NCBI RefSeq assembly: GCF_001514205.1
Contig: NZ_KQ948766.1
Span: 403,215 to 467,214 of the forward strand
Reading direction: 5' to 3'
DNA from: Streptomyces griseoruber
Lineage (GTDB): Bacteria > Actinomycetota > Actinomycetes > Streptomycetales > Streptomycetaceae
DNA: 64,000 bases
The translations under genes were made by a program, and so were the position numbers. Below the pieces are notes generated by a model. That model ran no database searches. It had not been told where the DNA came from and saw only the letters and a list, made by a program, of their open reading frames with translations. This document shows, piece by piece, positions 7,490 through 16,272 of this stretch (positions within the stretch are counted from its first letter, which is position 1; each line of letters begins with the position of its first letter).

Positions 7490-7935
7490 CCTTCGAACTC
7501 AGCCTCCTCGCCACCCCGAAGTCGGTCCCCGAACTCCGCGACCAGCTCCGCCGGCACGGTCACGACGTACGCCTCTGCGTCAGCGAGCTGCTCACCAACG
7601 TCATCGACCACCTCGGCGAGGGCACCCCGGTGACGGTCCGCGTCACCGGCACGTCGTACGGCCGTACCCGCATCGAGGTGACGGACCCCGACCCCCGCGC
7701 CCTGCCCGTCCTCCTGCCCGCGACCACCACCGAGGAGTCCGGTCGAGGCCTCGCCCTGCTCGACGCCCTCGCGGAGAGGTGGGGCGTCGAGCGGGGGGCG
7801 GGTCGCAAGACCGTCTGGTGCGAGGTGCAAGAAGCCCGAACCCCCCGGAACACACCGCAGTGTGCCGGGGGGCCAGGTCGGGCCGAGTCGTCGAGTCACC
7901 GCGTCACGAAGACGCCGCGTTCTCCTTCACCGTGA
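7486..7935 (+). CDS. RsbW/SpoIIAB-like ATP-binding protein
   Basis: 149 residues. The HATPase fold shows the N-box SELLTNVIDHLGEG, the G1-like EVTDPDPRALP and the G2 GRGLALLDAL, followed by WGVERGAGRKTVWCEV; the conserved core ends near residue 118. These stand-alone kinase-like domains act as anti-sigma factors or partners of WhiJ-type regulators in Streptomyces. The last 30 codons run through a strong terminator hairpin (7841-7872) and overlap the convergent ABC gene by 32 bp; they look like run-on sequence rather than domain. Confidence 0.85.
   Translation: MTFELSLLATPKSVPELRDQLRRHGHDVRLCVSELLTNVIDHLGEGTPVTVRVTGTSYGRTRIEVTDPDPRALPVLLPATTTEESGRGLALLDALAERWGVERGAGRKTVWCEVQEARTPRNTPQCAGGPGRAESSSHRVTKTPRSPSP
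7841..7872. terminator. Bidirectional terminator hairpin
   Basis: CCCCCCGG-aa-CACAC, loop CGCA, GTGTG-CCGGGGGG: thirteen base pairs with a two-base bulge. It lies inside the 3' end of the HATPase frame and just beyond the end of the convergent ABC ATPase gene (7904). Confidence 0.75.
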
Positions 7936-8590
7936 TCTTGCCCTTGCGGATCGTCGCCACCCGCGGAGCCTTCTTCGCGATCGACGAGTCATGGGTGACC
8001 ATGATGAAGGTCAGCCCGTGCTCCTTCCACAGGCGCTCCAGCACGTCCATGATCTCGTCGCGCATCCCCTCGTCGAGGTTGCCCGTCGGCTCGTCGGCCA
8101 GCAGCACCTTCGGCTGCTTGACCAGCGCTCGCGCAATCGCGACGCGCTGCTGCTGGCCGCCGGACATCTCCGAGGGGAGGTGGCCCAGGCGCTCACCCAG
8201 GCCCACCGACTTCAGCGCCTCCGCCGCCCGCTCGCGCCGGTCCTTGACCTTGACGCCCAGCGGGACGAGGGCGGTCTCGACGTTCTCCTGGGCGGTGAGC
8301 GTCGGGATGAGGTTGAAGGACTGGAAGACGAAGCCGATGTTCTCGCTGCGGACCTTCGTCAGCCTGGCCTCGGAGAGCTTCGCGAGGTCGGTGCCGTCGA
8401 GGACGACCTCGCCCTCGGAGGGGCGGTCCAGGCCGCCGAGCATCTGGAGCAGGGTGGACTTGCCGCCGCCGGTGGGGCCCTGGATGACCAGGCGGTCGCC
8501 GTCGGCGATGGTCAGGTCGACGCCGTCGAGGGCGTGGACGATGTCCTTGCCGCGGGTGTAGCGCTTGGTGACGCCTCTGAGTTCGTACAT
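7904..8590 (-). CDS. ABC transporter ATPase, MacB/LolD type
   Basis: 228 residues, typical length. Walker A is GPTGGGKST (about 38-46), the Q-loop lies in FVFQSFNLIPTLTAQENV, the signature is MSGGQQQR, Walker B is VLLADEPTGNLD, and the H-loop is MVTHD. The FQSFNLIPTLTA segment and the GNLDE D-loop are those of the MacB/LolD/FtsE group, which couples to FtsX-like permeases rather than to substrate-importing channels. The permease gene is directly upstream (41 bp), so the pair forms an exporter or mechanotransmission complex. Confidence 0.93.
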   Translation of the reverse strand: MYELRGVTKRYTRGKDIVHALDGVDLTIADGDRLVIQGPTGGGKSTLLQMLGGLDRPSEGEVVLDGTDLAKLSEARLTKVRSENIGFVFQSFNLIPTLTAQENVETALVPLGVKVKDRRERAAEALKSVGLGERLGHLPSEMSGGQQQRVAIARALVKQPKVLLADEPTGNLDEGMRDEIMDVLERLWKEHGLTFIMVTHDSSIAKKAPRVATIRKGKITVKENAASS

Positions 8591-8631
8591 GGTGGGGTCA
8601 ACTCCCTGAGTTGGTATGGGGCTTGGCGGGA

Positions 8632-10098
8632 CTACTCGACTCGGCGCAGTGCGTCCGCCGGCCGGAGCCGCGACGCCCGCCAGCCGCCGAAGGCGCCGGC
8701 GATCAGGCCGCCCGCCACCGCCAGGCCCACCGCGATGGCCACCGTCGTCACGCTGACCGGTGCCGTGAGGGCCACGTCGAGGGTCTTGGACGCCGCGCGG
8801 CCGGGGCCGCCGAAGCCGCCGCCACCGCCGGGGCCGCCCTGGCCCATGCCGCCGCCACCGCCGCCGCCCAGGGAGGCTTCCAGGGTGGGGCTGACGGCCG
8901 TCACGGCGTACGCGCCGGCGAGGCCCAGGGCGATACCGAGGGCGCCGCCGAGCAGGCCGTTGACCATGGCCTCGCCGATGACCTGGCCGGTGACCCGGCG
9001 GGACTTCCAGCCCAGGGCCTTGAGCGTGCCGAACTCACGGACGCGGCGGGAGACCGCGGAGGAGGTGAGCAGGCCGGCGACCAGGAAGGCCGCGACGAGG
9101 ACGGCGATGGACAGCCACTTGCCGACGTTGGTGGCGAGGGAGGAGGCCGTGGAGAGGGAGCCGGAGACGGTGTCCGCGAGGTCGGCGGAGGTCGTCACCG
9201 TCGTACCCGAGACGTTCTTCTGGATCGCCGACTTGACGCTGTCGATCTTCTGCGAGTCGGTCGCCTTGACGTAGATCGTGGTGACCTTGTTCTTCGAGTC
9301 GCTGATCGTCTGGGCCTGGGTCAGCGGGATGTAGACGTTGGCGGCGGAGTCGCCGCTGTCGGCCGTGGCGACGCCGACCACCTTGAACTTGACGCTCTTG
9401 ATGGTGACGGTCGAACCGACCTTGAGCTTCTTCTCCTTGGCGTACGCCGAGTCGATGACGGCGACCTTGGCGTTCGTCTCCGAGGCCTTGAAGGCACGGC
9501 CGCTGGTGATCTTGGAGGAGGTCAGCGGGCCGAGGTCGGGCCGGGCGACGTCGGTGCCGAAGACGGAGTAGTTGTTGACGTCGAAGTTGGCGCCGCCGCC
9601 CTGCACTTCACCCTGCGGCTGGCCGCCGCCCTGACCGCCGCCGGGGCCGCCCTGGGTGCCGCCGTTGCCGTTCTGCTGGAACTGGCCGCGGGTGAACTGG
9701 CCGCTGACCTTGATGACCTGGAGGCTCAGTCCGCCGACGGCGTCGGAGACACCGCTCTGCTTGCCGACCTTGGAGACGGTGGAGGTCGCGAGGGTCTGGA
9801 AGCCCTGGACCAGGACCCGGTCGGTGCTCTGCTCCTCGTCGGAGTCGTTGTCCTGCGCGTCGAACTGGAAGCGCGGGCGGTCCGAGGCGCTCGCGGTGGG
9901 CGAGGCGGCCTTGGTGACCGTCATGTCCGTACCCAGGCCGTACAGGGACTGCAGGACCTTGTCCTGGGCCTTCCCCATGCCGGAGGACACGGAGGAGACC
10001 ACGATGACCAGCGCGATGCCCAGCGCGAGTCCGGAGGCGACGACGAGGGCCGCCTTTCTGCGGCGGCGCAGCTCGCGCCTCAGGTAGGTGAAGAACAT
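8632..10098 (-). CDS. ABC transporter permease, MacB/FtsX family
   Basis: 488 residues from the ATG at 10098 (MFFTYLRRELRRRRKAAL); in-frame ATGs at 10131 and 10209 exist but precede only non-conserved sequence. One transmembrane helix lies near the N-terminus (ALVVASGLALGIALVIVVSS), then a large extracytoplasmic MacB-type domain, then three C-terminal helices (about 340-365, 390-420, 455-480). Two Gly-rich, low-complexity stretches (GGTQGGPGGGQGGGQ in the outer domain and GGGGGGGMGQGG between the last helices) are unusual. It pairs with the ATPase at 7904-8590; MacB-like systems export peptides, antibiotics or lipoproteins, and the cargo here is unknown. Confidence 0.9.
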   Translation of the reverse strand: MFFTYLRRELRRRRKAALVVASGLALGIALVIVVSSVSSGMGKAQDKVLQSLYGLGTDMTVTKAASPTASASDRPRFQFDAQDNDSDEEQSTDRVLVQGFQTLATSTVSKVGKQSGVSDAVGGLSLQVIKVSGQFTRGQFQQNGNGGTQGGPGGGQGGGQPQGEVQGGGANFDVNNYSVFGTDVARPDLGPLTSSKITSGRAFKASETNAKVAVIDSAYAKEKKLKVGSTVTIKSVKFKVVGVATADSGDSAANVYIPLTQAQTISDSKNKVTTIYVKATDSQKIDSVKSAIQKNVSGTTVTTSADLADTVSGSLSTASSLATNVGKWLSIAVLVAAFLVAGLLTSSAVSRRVREFGTLKALGWKSRRVTGQVIGEAMVNGLLGGALGIALGLAGAYAVTAVSPTLEASLGGGGGGGMGQGGPGGGGGFGGPGRAASKTLDVALTAPVSVTTVAIAVGLAVAGGLIAGAFGGWRASRLRPADALRRVE

Positions 10099-10184
10099 GC
10101 GCCGCAAGGTAGATACGGCGTGTGATGACTCCATAAGGCAGAAATAAGAGAAGCATGAGAAGGCTGTGGTTGACCCCGGAAACA

Positions 10185-10212
10185 CCGATGCCGCCCCTGG
10201 GGGCGGCATCGG
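10185..10212. terminator. Terminator hairpin, 12-bp perfect stem
   Basis: CCGATGCCGCCC, loop CTGG, GGGCGGCATCGG. It lies just downstream (reverse strand) of the L,D-transpeptidase gene and upstream of the permease, so it should separate the two leftward units. Confidence 0.8.
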
Positions 10213-10234
10213 AAAACTCTGAGCTGACCAGGGA

Positions 10235-11482
10235 TCAGACGGCCGAACCGGCCTTCCACTGGGCCCAGTCCATGTTCCAGCCGTTGAGGCCGTTGTCCGG
10301 GGCCACCGTCTTGTCGCCGGTGTTCTGGACGATCACGACGTCACCGATGATCGAGTTGTTGTAGAACCACGCGGCCGGCGTGCTCGCGTCGTTGGCGCCC
10401 TTGGTGTCCGAGAGGCCGACGCAGCCGTGGCTGGTGTTCACCGCGCCGAAGATCGACTTCGCGCCCCAGTAGTTGCCGTGCACGAAGGTGCCGGAGGTGG
10501 TCAGGCGCATGGCGTGCGGGACGTCCTTGATGTCGTACTCGCCCTTGCCGTCGGAGTCGGTGAAGCCGACCGTCGCGCCGTTCATCCGGGTCTCCTTGAA
10601 CTTCTCGGAGATCACCATCTGGCCTTCGTACGTCTTGTTGTCGGGCGAACCGGCGGAGATCGGGATGGTCTTGACGACCTTGCCGTCCTGCGTGACCTTC
10701 ATCTGCTTGGTCTGCGCGTCGACGGTGGTGACCTGGTTGCGGCCGATCTTGAAGGTGACCGTCTTCTGCTGGACGCCGACGACACCGTTGGCACCCTCGA
10801 CACCGTCGAGCGCCAGCTTCAGCGTGACGGTGGAGTTCTCCTTCCAGTAGTCCTCGGGACGGCAGTCCATGCGGACGGTGGAGAACCAGTGGCAGACGAC
10901 CTCCTGGCCGCTGCTGGAGGTGACGGTGATGCCCTTCTGCACGTCCGCCTTGTTGGTGATCTCCTTGTTGAAGTTGATCGAGACGGGCATGCCGACGCCG
11001 ACGGTCGAGCCGTCCTCGGGCGTGAAGTTGGCTATGAAGCTGTTGTCCGGGGAGACCGTGGTGAAGGACGCGTTCTCATGGGCCTCCAGGCCCTTGGAGT
11101 CCTTCGCGCTGGCGGCGACCTTGTAGGTGGTCGAACGCTCCAGCTGGACGTTCGGCTTCCAGCTGGTCTTGTCGGCGGAGAGCGTGCCCTCGACGGCGGT
11201 GCCCTCGGCGGTGGTCATCGTCACCTCGGTGAGCGTGCCCTTGCTCACCGTGACGGCCGCCGAGTTGTTGATGGAGGCGTTGTTCGAGCCGTCCGCGGGT
11301 GTGATCTTGATCTGTGCCTCGGAGGACTTCTTCGCCGCCGCCTCGTCGGCCTTGGCCTGCGAGGAGCTGTCCTTGCCGTCCGAGGCACTGCTGTCGCCGC
11401 TGGAACACGCGGTCAGCATCAGCACACCGCCGAGCAGTGCGGACGCCGTCATCAGACCTCGGCGCCGCCTACTGTCCGTCAT
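10235..11482 (-). CDS. L,D-transpeptidase lipoprotein
   Basis: 415 residues from the ATG at 11482, which has GGAGAAG seven bases upstream; the ATG at 11497 is a weaker alternative. A lipoprotein signal (MTDSRRRRGLMTASALLGG then lipobox LTAC) is followed by a Ser/Lys-rich linker, two Ig-like domains (about 50-240), and the YkuD catalytic domain with HGNYWGAKSIFG and the active site SHGCVGLS near residue 350. Such enzymes make 3-3 peptidoglycan cross-links at the outer face of the membrane and resist most beta-lactams. The layout matches mycobacterial LdtMt2-type proteins. It probably acts in cell-wall maturation. Confidence 0.95.
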   Translation of the reverse strand: MTDSRRRRGLMTASALLGGVLMLTACSSGDSSASDGKDSSSQAKADEAAAKKSSEAQIKITPADGSNNASINNSAAVTVSKGTLTEVTMTTAEGTAVEGTLSADKTSWKPNVQLERSTTYKVAASAKDSKGLEAHENASFTTVSPDNSFIANFTPEDGSTVGVGMPVSINFNKEITNKADVQKGITVTSSSGQEVVCHWFSTVRMDCRPEDYWKENSTVTLKLALDGVEGANGVVGVQQKTVTFKIGRNQVTTVDAQTKQMKVTQDGKVVKTIPISAGSPDNKTYEGQMVISEKFKETRMNGATVGFTDSDGKGEYDIKDVPHAMRLTTSGTFVHGNYWGAKSIFGAVNTSHGCVGLSDTKGANDASTPAAWFYNNSIIGDVVIVQNTGDKTVAPDNGLNGWNMDWAQWKAGSAV

Positions 11483-11721
11483 CACACGCTTCTCCATCGT
11501 TGCCGATTCCCTGAAACCCCGAGAGTCCCCGTTAAAGAACTTAAACGCTGCGACCGGTTGGCCCCGTTCCACATTCTCCGAATGTGTGGGCCACGCCACG
11601 TCCACGCGGGCGGTGGGACCCGCCCGGGACGGGTGGTGCGGTGGTCGGTCCACGCGTCCGCTGAGACGGCGAAACCGCGGAGGGCGGTTGCCCTCCGGGG
11701 GCATGTAATTCCCCCGTCGCC

Positions 11722-12045
11722 TTACTCGTCCTCGCCATCATCCTCGTACGGACCCCACTCAGGCGAGTCCGGGTCGTAGTCGATCTGTTCCGTGGACCAG
11801 GAGGCCTGTTGCAGCTCCACCCCGGGCACCTCGCTGACCAGGTCGAACGGATCCACGAGAGAGGCGATCGCCTCGGCGGTGTCTTCCGTCACAGCGCTGC
11901 GGGCGTGAACGCGCTCGGCGTCCGGGAGTTCGGGATCGTCCTCGATCCGCGCGACCGCCGCCCCGGTCAGCGCGTCCGGGTCGTGCACCTCGACCACCAG
12001 ATCCACCCGGACCCGTACAAAACGTGATGTCTCCTCGGCACTCAT
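11722..12045 (-). CDS. Acidic conserved-looking protein, unknown function
   Basis: 107 residues starting MSAEETSRFVRVRVDLVVEV. The first 35 residues look like a beta-strand-rich small domain; the C-terminus is strongly acidic (PEWGPYEDDGEDE). No family is recognised. The 239-bp gap to the transpeptidase gene holds no clear terminator, so cotranscription is possible but unproven. It is divergent from the LADTG surface protein gene. Confidence 0.7.
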   Translation of the reverse strand: MSAEETSRFVRVRVDLVVEVHDPDALTGAAVARIEDDPELPDAERVHARSAVTEDTAEAIASLVDPFDLVSEVPGVELQQASWSTEQIDYDPDSPEWGPYEDDGEDE

Positions 12046-12154
12046 GCCCGGAGCGTACGGCTCACAGCTCCCGCAACTTTCCCGCGACCCGCGCCTTTCA
12101 CTAGCATCGGGTCCCAGGGCCAATTCGCCAGCGCCACAAGGGGATCGATATCCG

Positions 12155-12490
12155 GTGTCATCCGCTCGCCGTCCGTTGCTGACCGCCACCGCCGCGGGCA
12201 CCCTGCTGGGCGCCCTGTGGTTCGTCCCGTCCGCCAACGCGACCCAGGACACTGCGGCCAGAACAGAGACGACGACGCAGGTCACAGCCCAGGCGCGGGC
12301 CGCGTCCACGGCCACCGTGACGCACGCGACCACCGCGTCGACCGCGTCGACCGCGTCCGACGACGGCACCCGGCTCGCCGACACCGGAAGCTTCGACACC
12401 ACCCCGTACGTGATCGGCGGTACCACGCTGCTCGCTCTGGGCGCCGGTTTCGTCGTCTATTCGGTACGCCGGGAACGTCTGGGTTTTTGA
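12155..12490 (+). CDS. Small sortase substrate with LADTG motif
   Basis: 111 residues from a GTG with AAGGGGA about eleven bases upstream. Order: signal peptide (RRPLLTATAAGTLLGALWFV, cleavage near SANA), an Ala/Thr-rich stalk (TTTQVTAQARAASTATVTHA), then LADTGS, a hydrophobic helix (TTLLALGAGFVVYSV) and a basic tail RRERLGF. This is the cell-wall sorting layout; LAxTG is the motif used by the class E sortases of Streptomyces that anchor chaplins. The protein is probably linked to peptidoglycan and exposed; its role is unknown. Confidence 0.85.
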   Translation: MSSARRPLLTATAAGTLLGALWFVPSANATQDTAARTETTTQVTAQARAASTATVTHATTASTASTASDDGTRLADTGSFDTTPYVIGGTTLLALGAGFVVYSVRRERLGF

Positions 12491-12496
12491 ATTGGC

Positions 12497-12526
12497 TTGA
12501 CTCTTCTTTGACAGACGTTTCATAGT
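12497..12526 (+). promoter_or_regulatory. Housekeeping-type promoter for a leaderless mRNA
   Basis: TTGACT (12497-12502), 18-bp spacer, CATAGT (12521-12526), then six bases to the ATG at 12533. There is no ribosome-binding site, so transcription probably begins at the A of the start codon. Confidence 0.65.
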
Positions 12527-12532
12527 CCGCCC

Positions 12533-13345
12533 ATGAAGAGATCAACGGGGGCGCGGCTGTGCTCCACAGCCGCGATCGGCGCACTGTCACTCGCCCTGCT
12601 CACGGGCTGCTCGTCGGACGAGGGGTCGAAGAAGGACTCCGGGGACTCCAAGGGGGCCTCGTCCTCGTCGTCCTCGTCGTCCTCGTCGTCCGGCTCGGAC
12701 GCGAAGGCGCTGACCTCGGCCGAGCTGGAGAAGCTGCTGCTCGCGCAGGGCGAGGTCAAGGGCTACAAGGTGGCCGACGGGGACGACACGCTCCCCAAGT
12801 CCAAGTCCGCGGTGAAGACCGACAAGGCGGCGTGCGACCCGCTGGCCTGGGCCACGGCCGCGCTCGCCCCGGGTGACACGGACGCGAACGCCGGCAACAC
12901 CGTGTCGGCGGACAAGGCCTCGGACGCCCCGACCTCCCTGGACGACGTCAGCGAGGCCGACATCGAGGACGCGTTCGACATCACCCTGACGTTCGTGGGT
13001 CTGTCCTCGTACGACGGCGACGGTGCCCAGAAGGCCGTGAAGGCCGTCTCCGACGGCATCGCGGCCTGCTCCGGCGGGTACGGCCTGAAGGCCGACGGCG
13101 AGACCTCCAAGGTCACCAAGGTCGCCAAGGAGAAGGGCACCGGGGGCGGCGACGAGTCGGTGGCGTTCTCCGAGGACGTCGACATGGACGGCGAGGGCAC
13201 GGCCACGTTCCACGCCGAGGTGATCCGCAAGGACAACACCGTGGCCACGTTCTACACGGTCAACTTCGCCGCGTTCGCCGACGGCGGCGACATGGGTCCG
13301 GTCCCGGCGGCCGTGGTCACGGCCCAGCTCGGCAAGCTCAAATAA
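12533..13345 (+). CDS. Secreted lipoprotein, unknown function
   Basis: 270 residues. The signal peptide ends in the lipobox LLTGC, followed by a flexible linker that includes eleven consecutive Ser (about residues 43-53) and then a globular domain from about residue 60 (TSAELEKLLLAQGEVKGYKV) with two widely spaced Cys (DKAACDPLAWA and GIAACSGGYG) that could form a disulfide. The domain resembles the extracellular sensor or lipoprotein folds common in actinobacteria, but I cannot name a family. The gene starts directly after its promoter, without a leader, and ends at a strong terminator. Confidence 0.85.
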   Translation: MKRSTGARLCSTAAIGALSLALLTGCSSDEGSKKDSGDSKGASSSSSSSSSSSGSDAKALTSAELEKLLLAQGEVKGYKVADGDDTLPKSKSAVKTDKAACDPLAWATAALAPGDTDANAGNTVSADKASDAPTSLDDVSEADIEDAFDITLTFVGLSSYDGDGAQKAVKAVSDGIAACSGGYGLKADGETSKVTKVAKEKGTGGGDESVAFSEDVDMDGEGTATFHAEVIRKDNTVATFYTVNFAAFADGGDMGPVPAAVVTAQLGKLK

Positions 13346-13360
13346 CCCACACGCCACACA

Positions 13361-13393
13361 GGGCCCTGCCGTCACTTCCGTACGGCAGGGCCC
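13361..13393. terminator. Bidirectional terminator, 12-bp perfect stem
   Basis: GGGCCCTGCCGT, nine-base loop, ACGGCAGGGCCC. It lies between the convergent lipoprotein gene and hutH. Confidence 0.85.
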
Positions 13394-13400
13394 AACTGTG

Positions 13401-14945
13401 CTACCTCAGCGGTCCGGTGACGGTCTCCGCCGCCGCGAGCAGCCGTCCCTCGCGCACGAACGCGTCCGCCGCCGCGAGGTCGGGCGCCAGGAACCGGTCG
13501 GGACCGGGCCCCTCGACACCGGCCTTGCGTACGGCGTCGAGGACCGCGCGGGTCGCGGGCGCCGGGGTGAGACCCTCGCGCAGTTCGATGCCGCGCGTGG
13601 CCGCGTACAGCTCGACGGCGATGACGCGGGTGAGGTTGTCGACGGCCGTGCGCAGCTTGCGCGCCGCCGACCAGCCCATCGACACATGGTCCTCCTGCAT
13701 CGCGGAGGACGGGATCGAGTCCGCCGAGGCCGGTACGGCGAGCCGCTTCAGCTCGGCGACCAGCGCGGCCTGCGTGTACTGGGCGATCATCAGCCCGGAG
13801 TCGACACCGGCGTCGTCGGCGAGGAACGGCGGCAGGCCGTGGCTGCGGTTCTTGTCCAGCAGCCGGTCGGTGCGCCGCTCGGCGATGGAGGCGAGGTCGG
13901 CGACGGCGATCGCGAGGAAGTCCAGGACGTAGGCCACCGGGGCGCCGTGGAAGTTGCCGTTGGACTCCACCCGCCCGTCGGGCAGCACCACGGGGTTGTC
14001 GACGGCCGAGGCCAGCTCCCGCTCGGCGACGAGCCGGGCGTGGGCCATCGTGTCGCGTCCGGCGCCGGCGACCTGCGGGGCGCAGCGCACCGAGTAGGCG
14101 TCCTGGACGCGGGGGGCGTCGTCCTGGTGGTGTCCGGTGAGCTCGGAGCCGGTGAGGACGGCGAGCATGTTGGCGGCGGAGTCGCCCTGGCCGGGGTGCG
14201 GGCGGATGGCGTGCAGCTCGGGCGCGAGGACCTTGTCGGTGCCGAGCAGCGCCTCCAGGCTGAGGGCGGCGGTGATGTCGGCGGACTTGTAGAGCCGGTC
14301 CAGGTCGGCGAGGGCCATGATCAGCATGCCGAGCATGCCGTCGGTGCCGTTGAGGAGGGCCAGGCCCTCCTTCTCGCGCAGTTCGACCGGGTCGATGCCG
14401 GCTTCGGCGAGCAGGTCGCCGGCGGGGCGTACGGTCCCGTCCGGGCCCTCGGCCTCGCCCTCTCCCATCAGCGTGAGGGCGCAGTGGGAGAGGGGGGCGA
14501 GGTCGCCGGAGCAGCCGAGGGAGCCGTACTCGTGGACGACGGGGGTGATGCCGGCGTTCAGGATGTCGGCCATGGTCTGCGCGACCTCGGGCCGTACGCC
14601 GGTGTGGCCGGAGCAGACGGTCTTCAGCCGCAGGAACATCAGCGCGCGGACGACCTCGCGCTCGACGCGCGGGCCCATGCCGGCGGCGTGCGAGCGGACG
14701 ATGTTGCGCTGGAGCTGGGCGCGCAGTTCCTGGCTGATGTGCCGGGTGGCGAGGGCGCCGAACCCGGTGGAGACGCCGTAGACCGGGTCGGGCTTGGCCG
14801 CGAGCGCGTCCACGATCCCGCGGGCCGCGGCGAGGGCCGCGACCGCCTCCCCGGAGAGCTCGACGCGGGCGCCGCCGCGCGCCACGGCGAGTACGTCGGA
14901 CGCGGTCACCCCGGACGTCCCCACCACCACAGTGTGCATATCCAT
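13401..14945 (-). CDS. hutH: Histidine ammonia-lyase
   Basis: 514 residues; start ATG at 14945 (MDMHTVVV). The enzyme converts L-histidine to urocanate and ammonia, the first step of histidine use. Visible signatures are YGVSTGFGALATRHIS near residue 50, the prosthetic-group site GSLGCSGDLAPLSH near residue 140, and the C-terminal EDHVSMGWSAARKL. The MIO electrophile normally forms from Ala-Ser-Gly; here it is Cys-Ser-Gly, as I recall for other Streptomyces HutH. The gene stands alone, as in other Streptomyces where hut genes are scattered. A good promoter ends seven bases before the ATG and there is no ribosome-binding site, so the mRNA is probably leaderless. Confidence 0.96.
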   Translation of the reverse strand: MDMHTVVVGTSGVTASDVLAVARGGARVELSGEAVAALAAARGIVDALAAKPDPVYGVSTGFGALATRHISQELRAQLQRNIVRSHAAGMGPRVEREVVRALMFLRLKTVCSGHTGVRPEVAQTMADILNAGITPVVHEYGSLGCSGDLAPLSHCALTLMGEGEAEGPDGTVRPAGDLLAEAGIDPVELREKEGLALLNGTDGMLGMLIMALADLDRLYKSADITAALSLEALLGTDKVLAPELHAIRPHPGQGDSAANMLAVLTGSELTGHHQDDAPRVQDAYSVRCAPQVAGAGRDTMAHARLVAERELASAVDNPVVLPDGRVESNGNFHGAPVAYVLDFLAIAVADLASIAERRTDRLLDKNRSHGLPPFLADDAGVDSGLMIAQYTQAALVAELKRLAVPASADSIPSSAMQEDHVSMGWSAARKLRTAVDNLTRVIAVELYAATRGIELREGLTPAPATRAVLDAVRKAGVEGPGPDRFLAPDLAAADAFVREGRLLAAAETVTGPLR

Positions 14946-14952
14946 ATTCAGG

Positions 14953-14981
14953 AGCGTACGCAGTGAAGACGAAGATGTCAC
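14953..14981 (-). promoter_or_regulatory. hutH promoter, leaderless
   Basis: On the reverse strand GTGACA (14981-14976), 17-bp spacer, TACGCT (14958-14953), then seven bases to the hutH ATG at 14945. The -35 matches TTGACA at five of six positions. Confidence 0.6.
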
Positions 14982-15036
14982 CAGTGGGTGTGCGGTTCAC
15001 CCCTTACCGAATACGTCACAGTCGGGTCCGGGGTGC

Positions 15037-16182
15037 TCAGGGCCGGCCGCGGAAGCTGCGCCGCTCGGCCGCGGGCCGCTCCCGCGGCGGCTCGTCGGCC
15101 AGGCGTACGACGGGATCGTCGGGGCCCTCGCGGCCCGCGACCACCGGCCGGGCGGCCCGCACGGCCTTGGCACGGTACTGGGCGGCGTCCGCGAGCCGGA
15201 AGAGCCTGCGGGCGGTGCGCACCGGCCCGATGGGGTCGCCGGTGGAGGCGACCCCGCAGGCCACGCCCTCACCCAACTCCAGTTCCCCGGCCCGGCGGCA
15301 CAGCTCGCCGGCCACCCGCACCACGTCGTCGGCGCTCGGCCCGGCCGCGAGCAGACAGAACTCGTCCCCGCCGAGCCGGGCGGCCAGCGCTTCCGGCAGC
15401 ATGGCCCCGCACAGCGACAGCACCGACCCGAAGCGCTCCAGCAGCCGGTCCCCCACGGCGTGCCCCAGGGTGTCGTTGACCCGCTTCAGCCCGTTGAGGT
15501 CACAGACCACCAGACTCACCACGACCCCTCGCGCACGGTGCTGCTCGACCGCCTCCTCCAGGCGTACGTCGACGGCACGGCGGTTGGCGAGCCCGGTGAG
15601 GGCGTCGGTGAAGGCGAGACGACGGGCCTCCTCCAGCCGCTCGGTCTGGGCGAGCCCGGCGGCGACGACGGCCGCGAGGACCGTCGCGAAGTCGGCGTCG
15701 GCGCGGTCGAAGACGGGGGTGCCGGAGGAGCGGGCGACATACAGCTCGCCCCAGGCGCGCCCGTGCAGCACGATCGGCGCGACGACGCACGAGCCGCGGC
15801 CCCGGCGGCGCAGGGCGGCGACCCTCTGATGGCAGTACCCGGGCCGTCCCTCCGCCGCCCCCTCCGCCGTCTCCACCCAGGCGTTGGGCTCGCCCCCGGA
15901 CGCCCAGCGCTCGTGCAGGAACTCGGTGATCTCGGGGAACTGGTGCACCGGGTAGGCCTCGACGTCGGGGAACTCCTCCTCGTCGGCGGCCCGGTCCCCC
16001 ACGTTCACCAGGACGCGCAGCCGCCCCAGGTCCCGCTCCCACACCGACAGCGCGGCGAACCCGCCGGCCAGTGCCCGGCACGCCCCGAGCGCCGCCGCCC
16101 GCCACGACTCGCGGGGCGTGTGCGCGGCGGCCATCCCCTGCGCGAGCGCCACGACGGCCGCAAGGCGTCTGTCCTCACCCAT
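15037..16182 (-). CDS. GAF-GGDEF diguanylate cyclase
   Basis: 381 residues. A GAF-like sensor covers about 20-175 (SWRAAALGACRALAGGFAAL, GRAWGELYVAR), followed by a GGDEF domain from about 190 (FTDALTGLANRRAVDVRLEE, then ARLGGDEFCLLAAG). The catalytic GGDEF loop is intact, so c-di-GMP synthesis is expected. The RxxD inhibitory site is missing: ALAA stands in its place before the active loop. No transmembrane segments are present, so the protein is cytoplasmic. In Streptomyces c-di-GMP holds BldD active and delays sporulation. It is one of two cyclic-nucleotide enzymes within 4 kb, the other being cya. Confidence 0.93.
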   Translation of the reverse strand: MGEDRRLAAVVALAQGMAAAHTPRESWRAAALGACRALAGGFAALSVWERDLGRLRVLVNVGDRAADEEEFPDVEAYPVHQFPEITEFLHERWASGGEPNAWVETAEGAAEGRPGYCHQRVAALRRRGRGSCVVAPIVLHGRAWGELYVARSSGTPVFDRADADFATVLAAVVAAGLAQTERLEEARRLAFTDALTGLANRRAVDVRLEEAVEQHRARGVVVSLVVCDLNGLKRVNDTLGHAVGDRLLERFGSVLSLCGAMLPEALAARLGGDEFCLLAAGPSADDVVRVAGELCRRAGELELGEGVACGVASTGDPIGPVRTARRLFRLADAAQYRAKAVRAARPVVAGREGPDDPVVRLADEPPRERPAAERRSFRGRP

Positions 16183-16272
16183 TGCCCCAGGTTAGGGATA
16201 TTTACTGTGAAATGGGCTACGAGTGGGCACTTGGAGTGACGGGGGACGGCGCCGCGGCCCGGGGCACGGCGG

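Noticed and set aside
9608..10087. Alternative frames in the Gly-rich part of the MacB-like permease
   Set aside because: Produced by low-complexity GGC repeats; the permease frame has the helices and the periplasmic domain.
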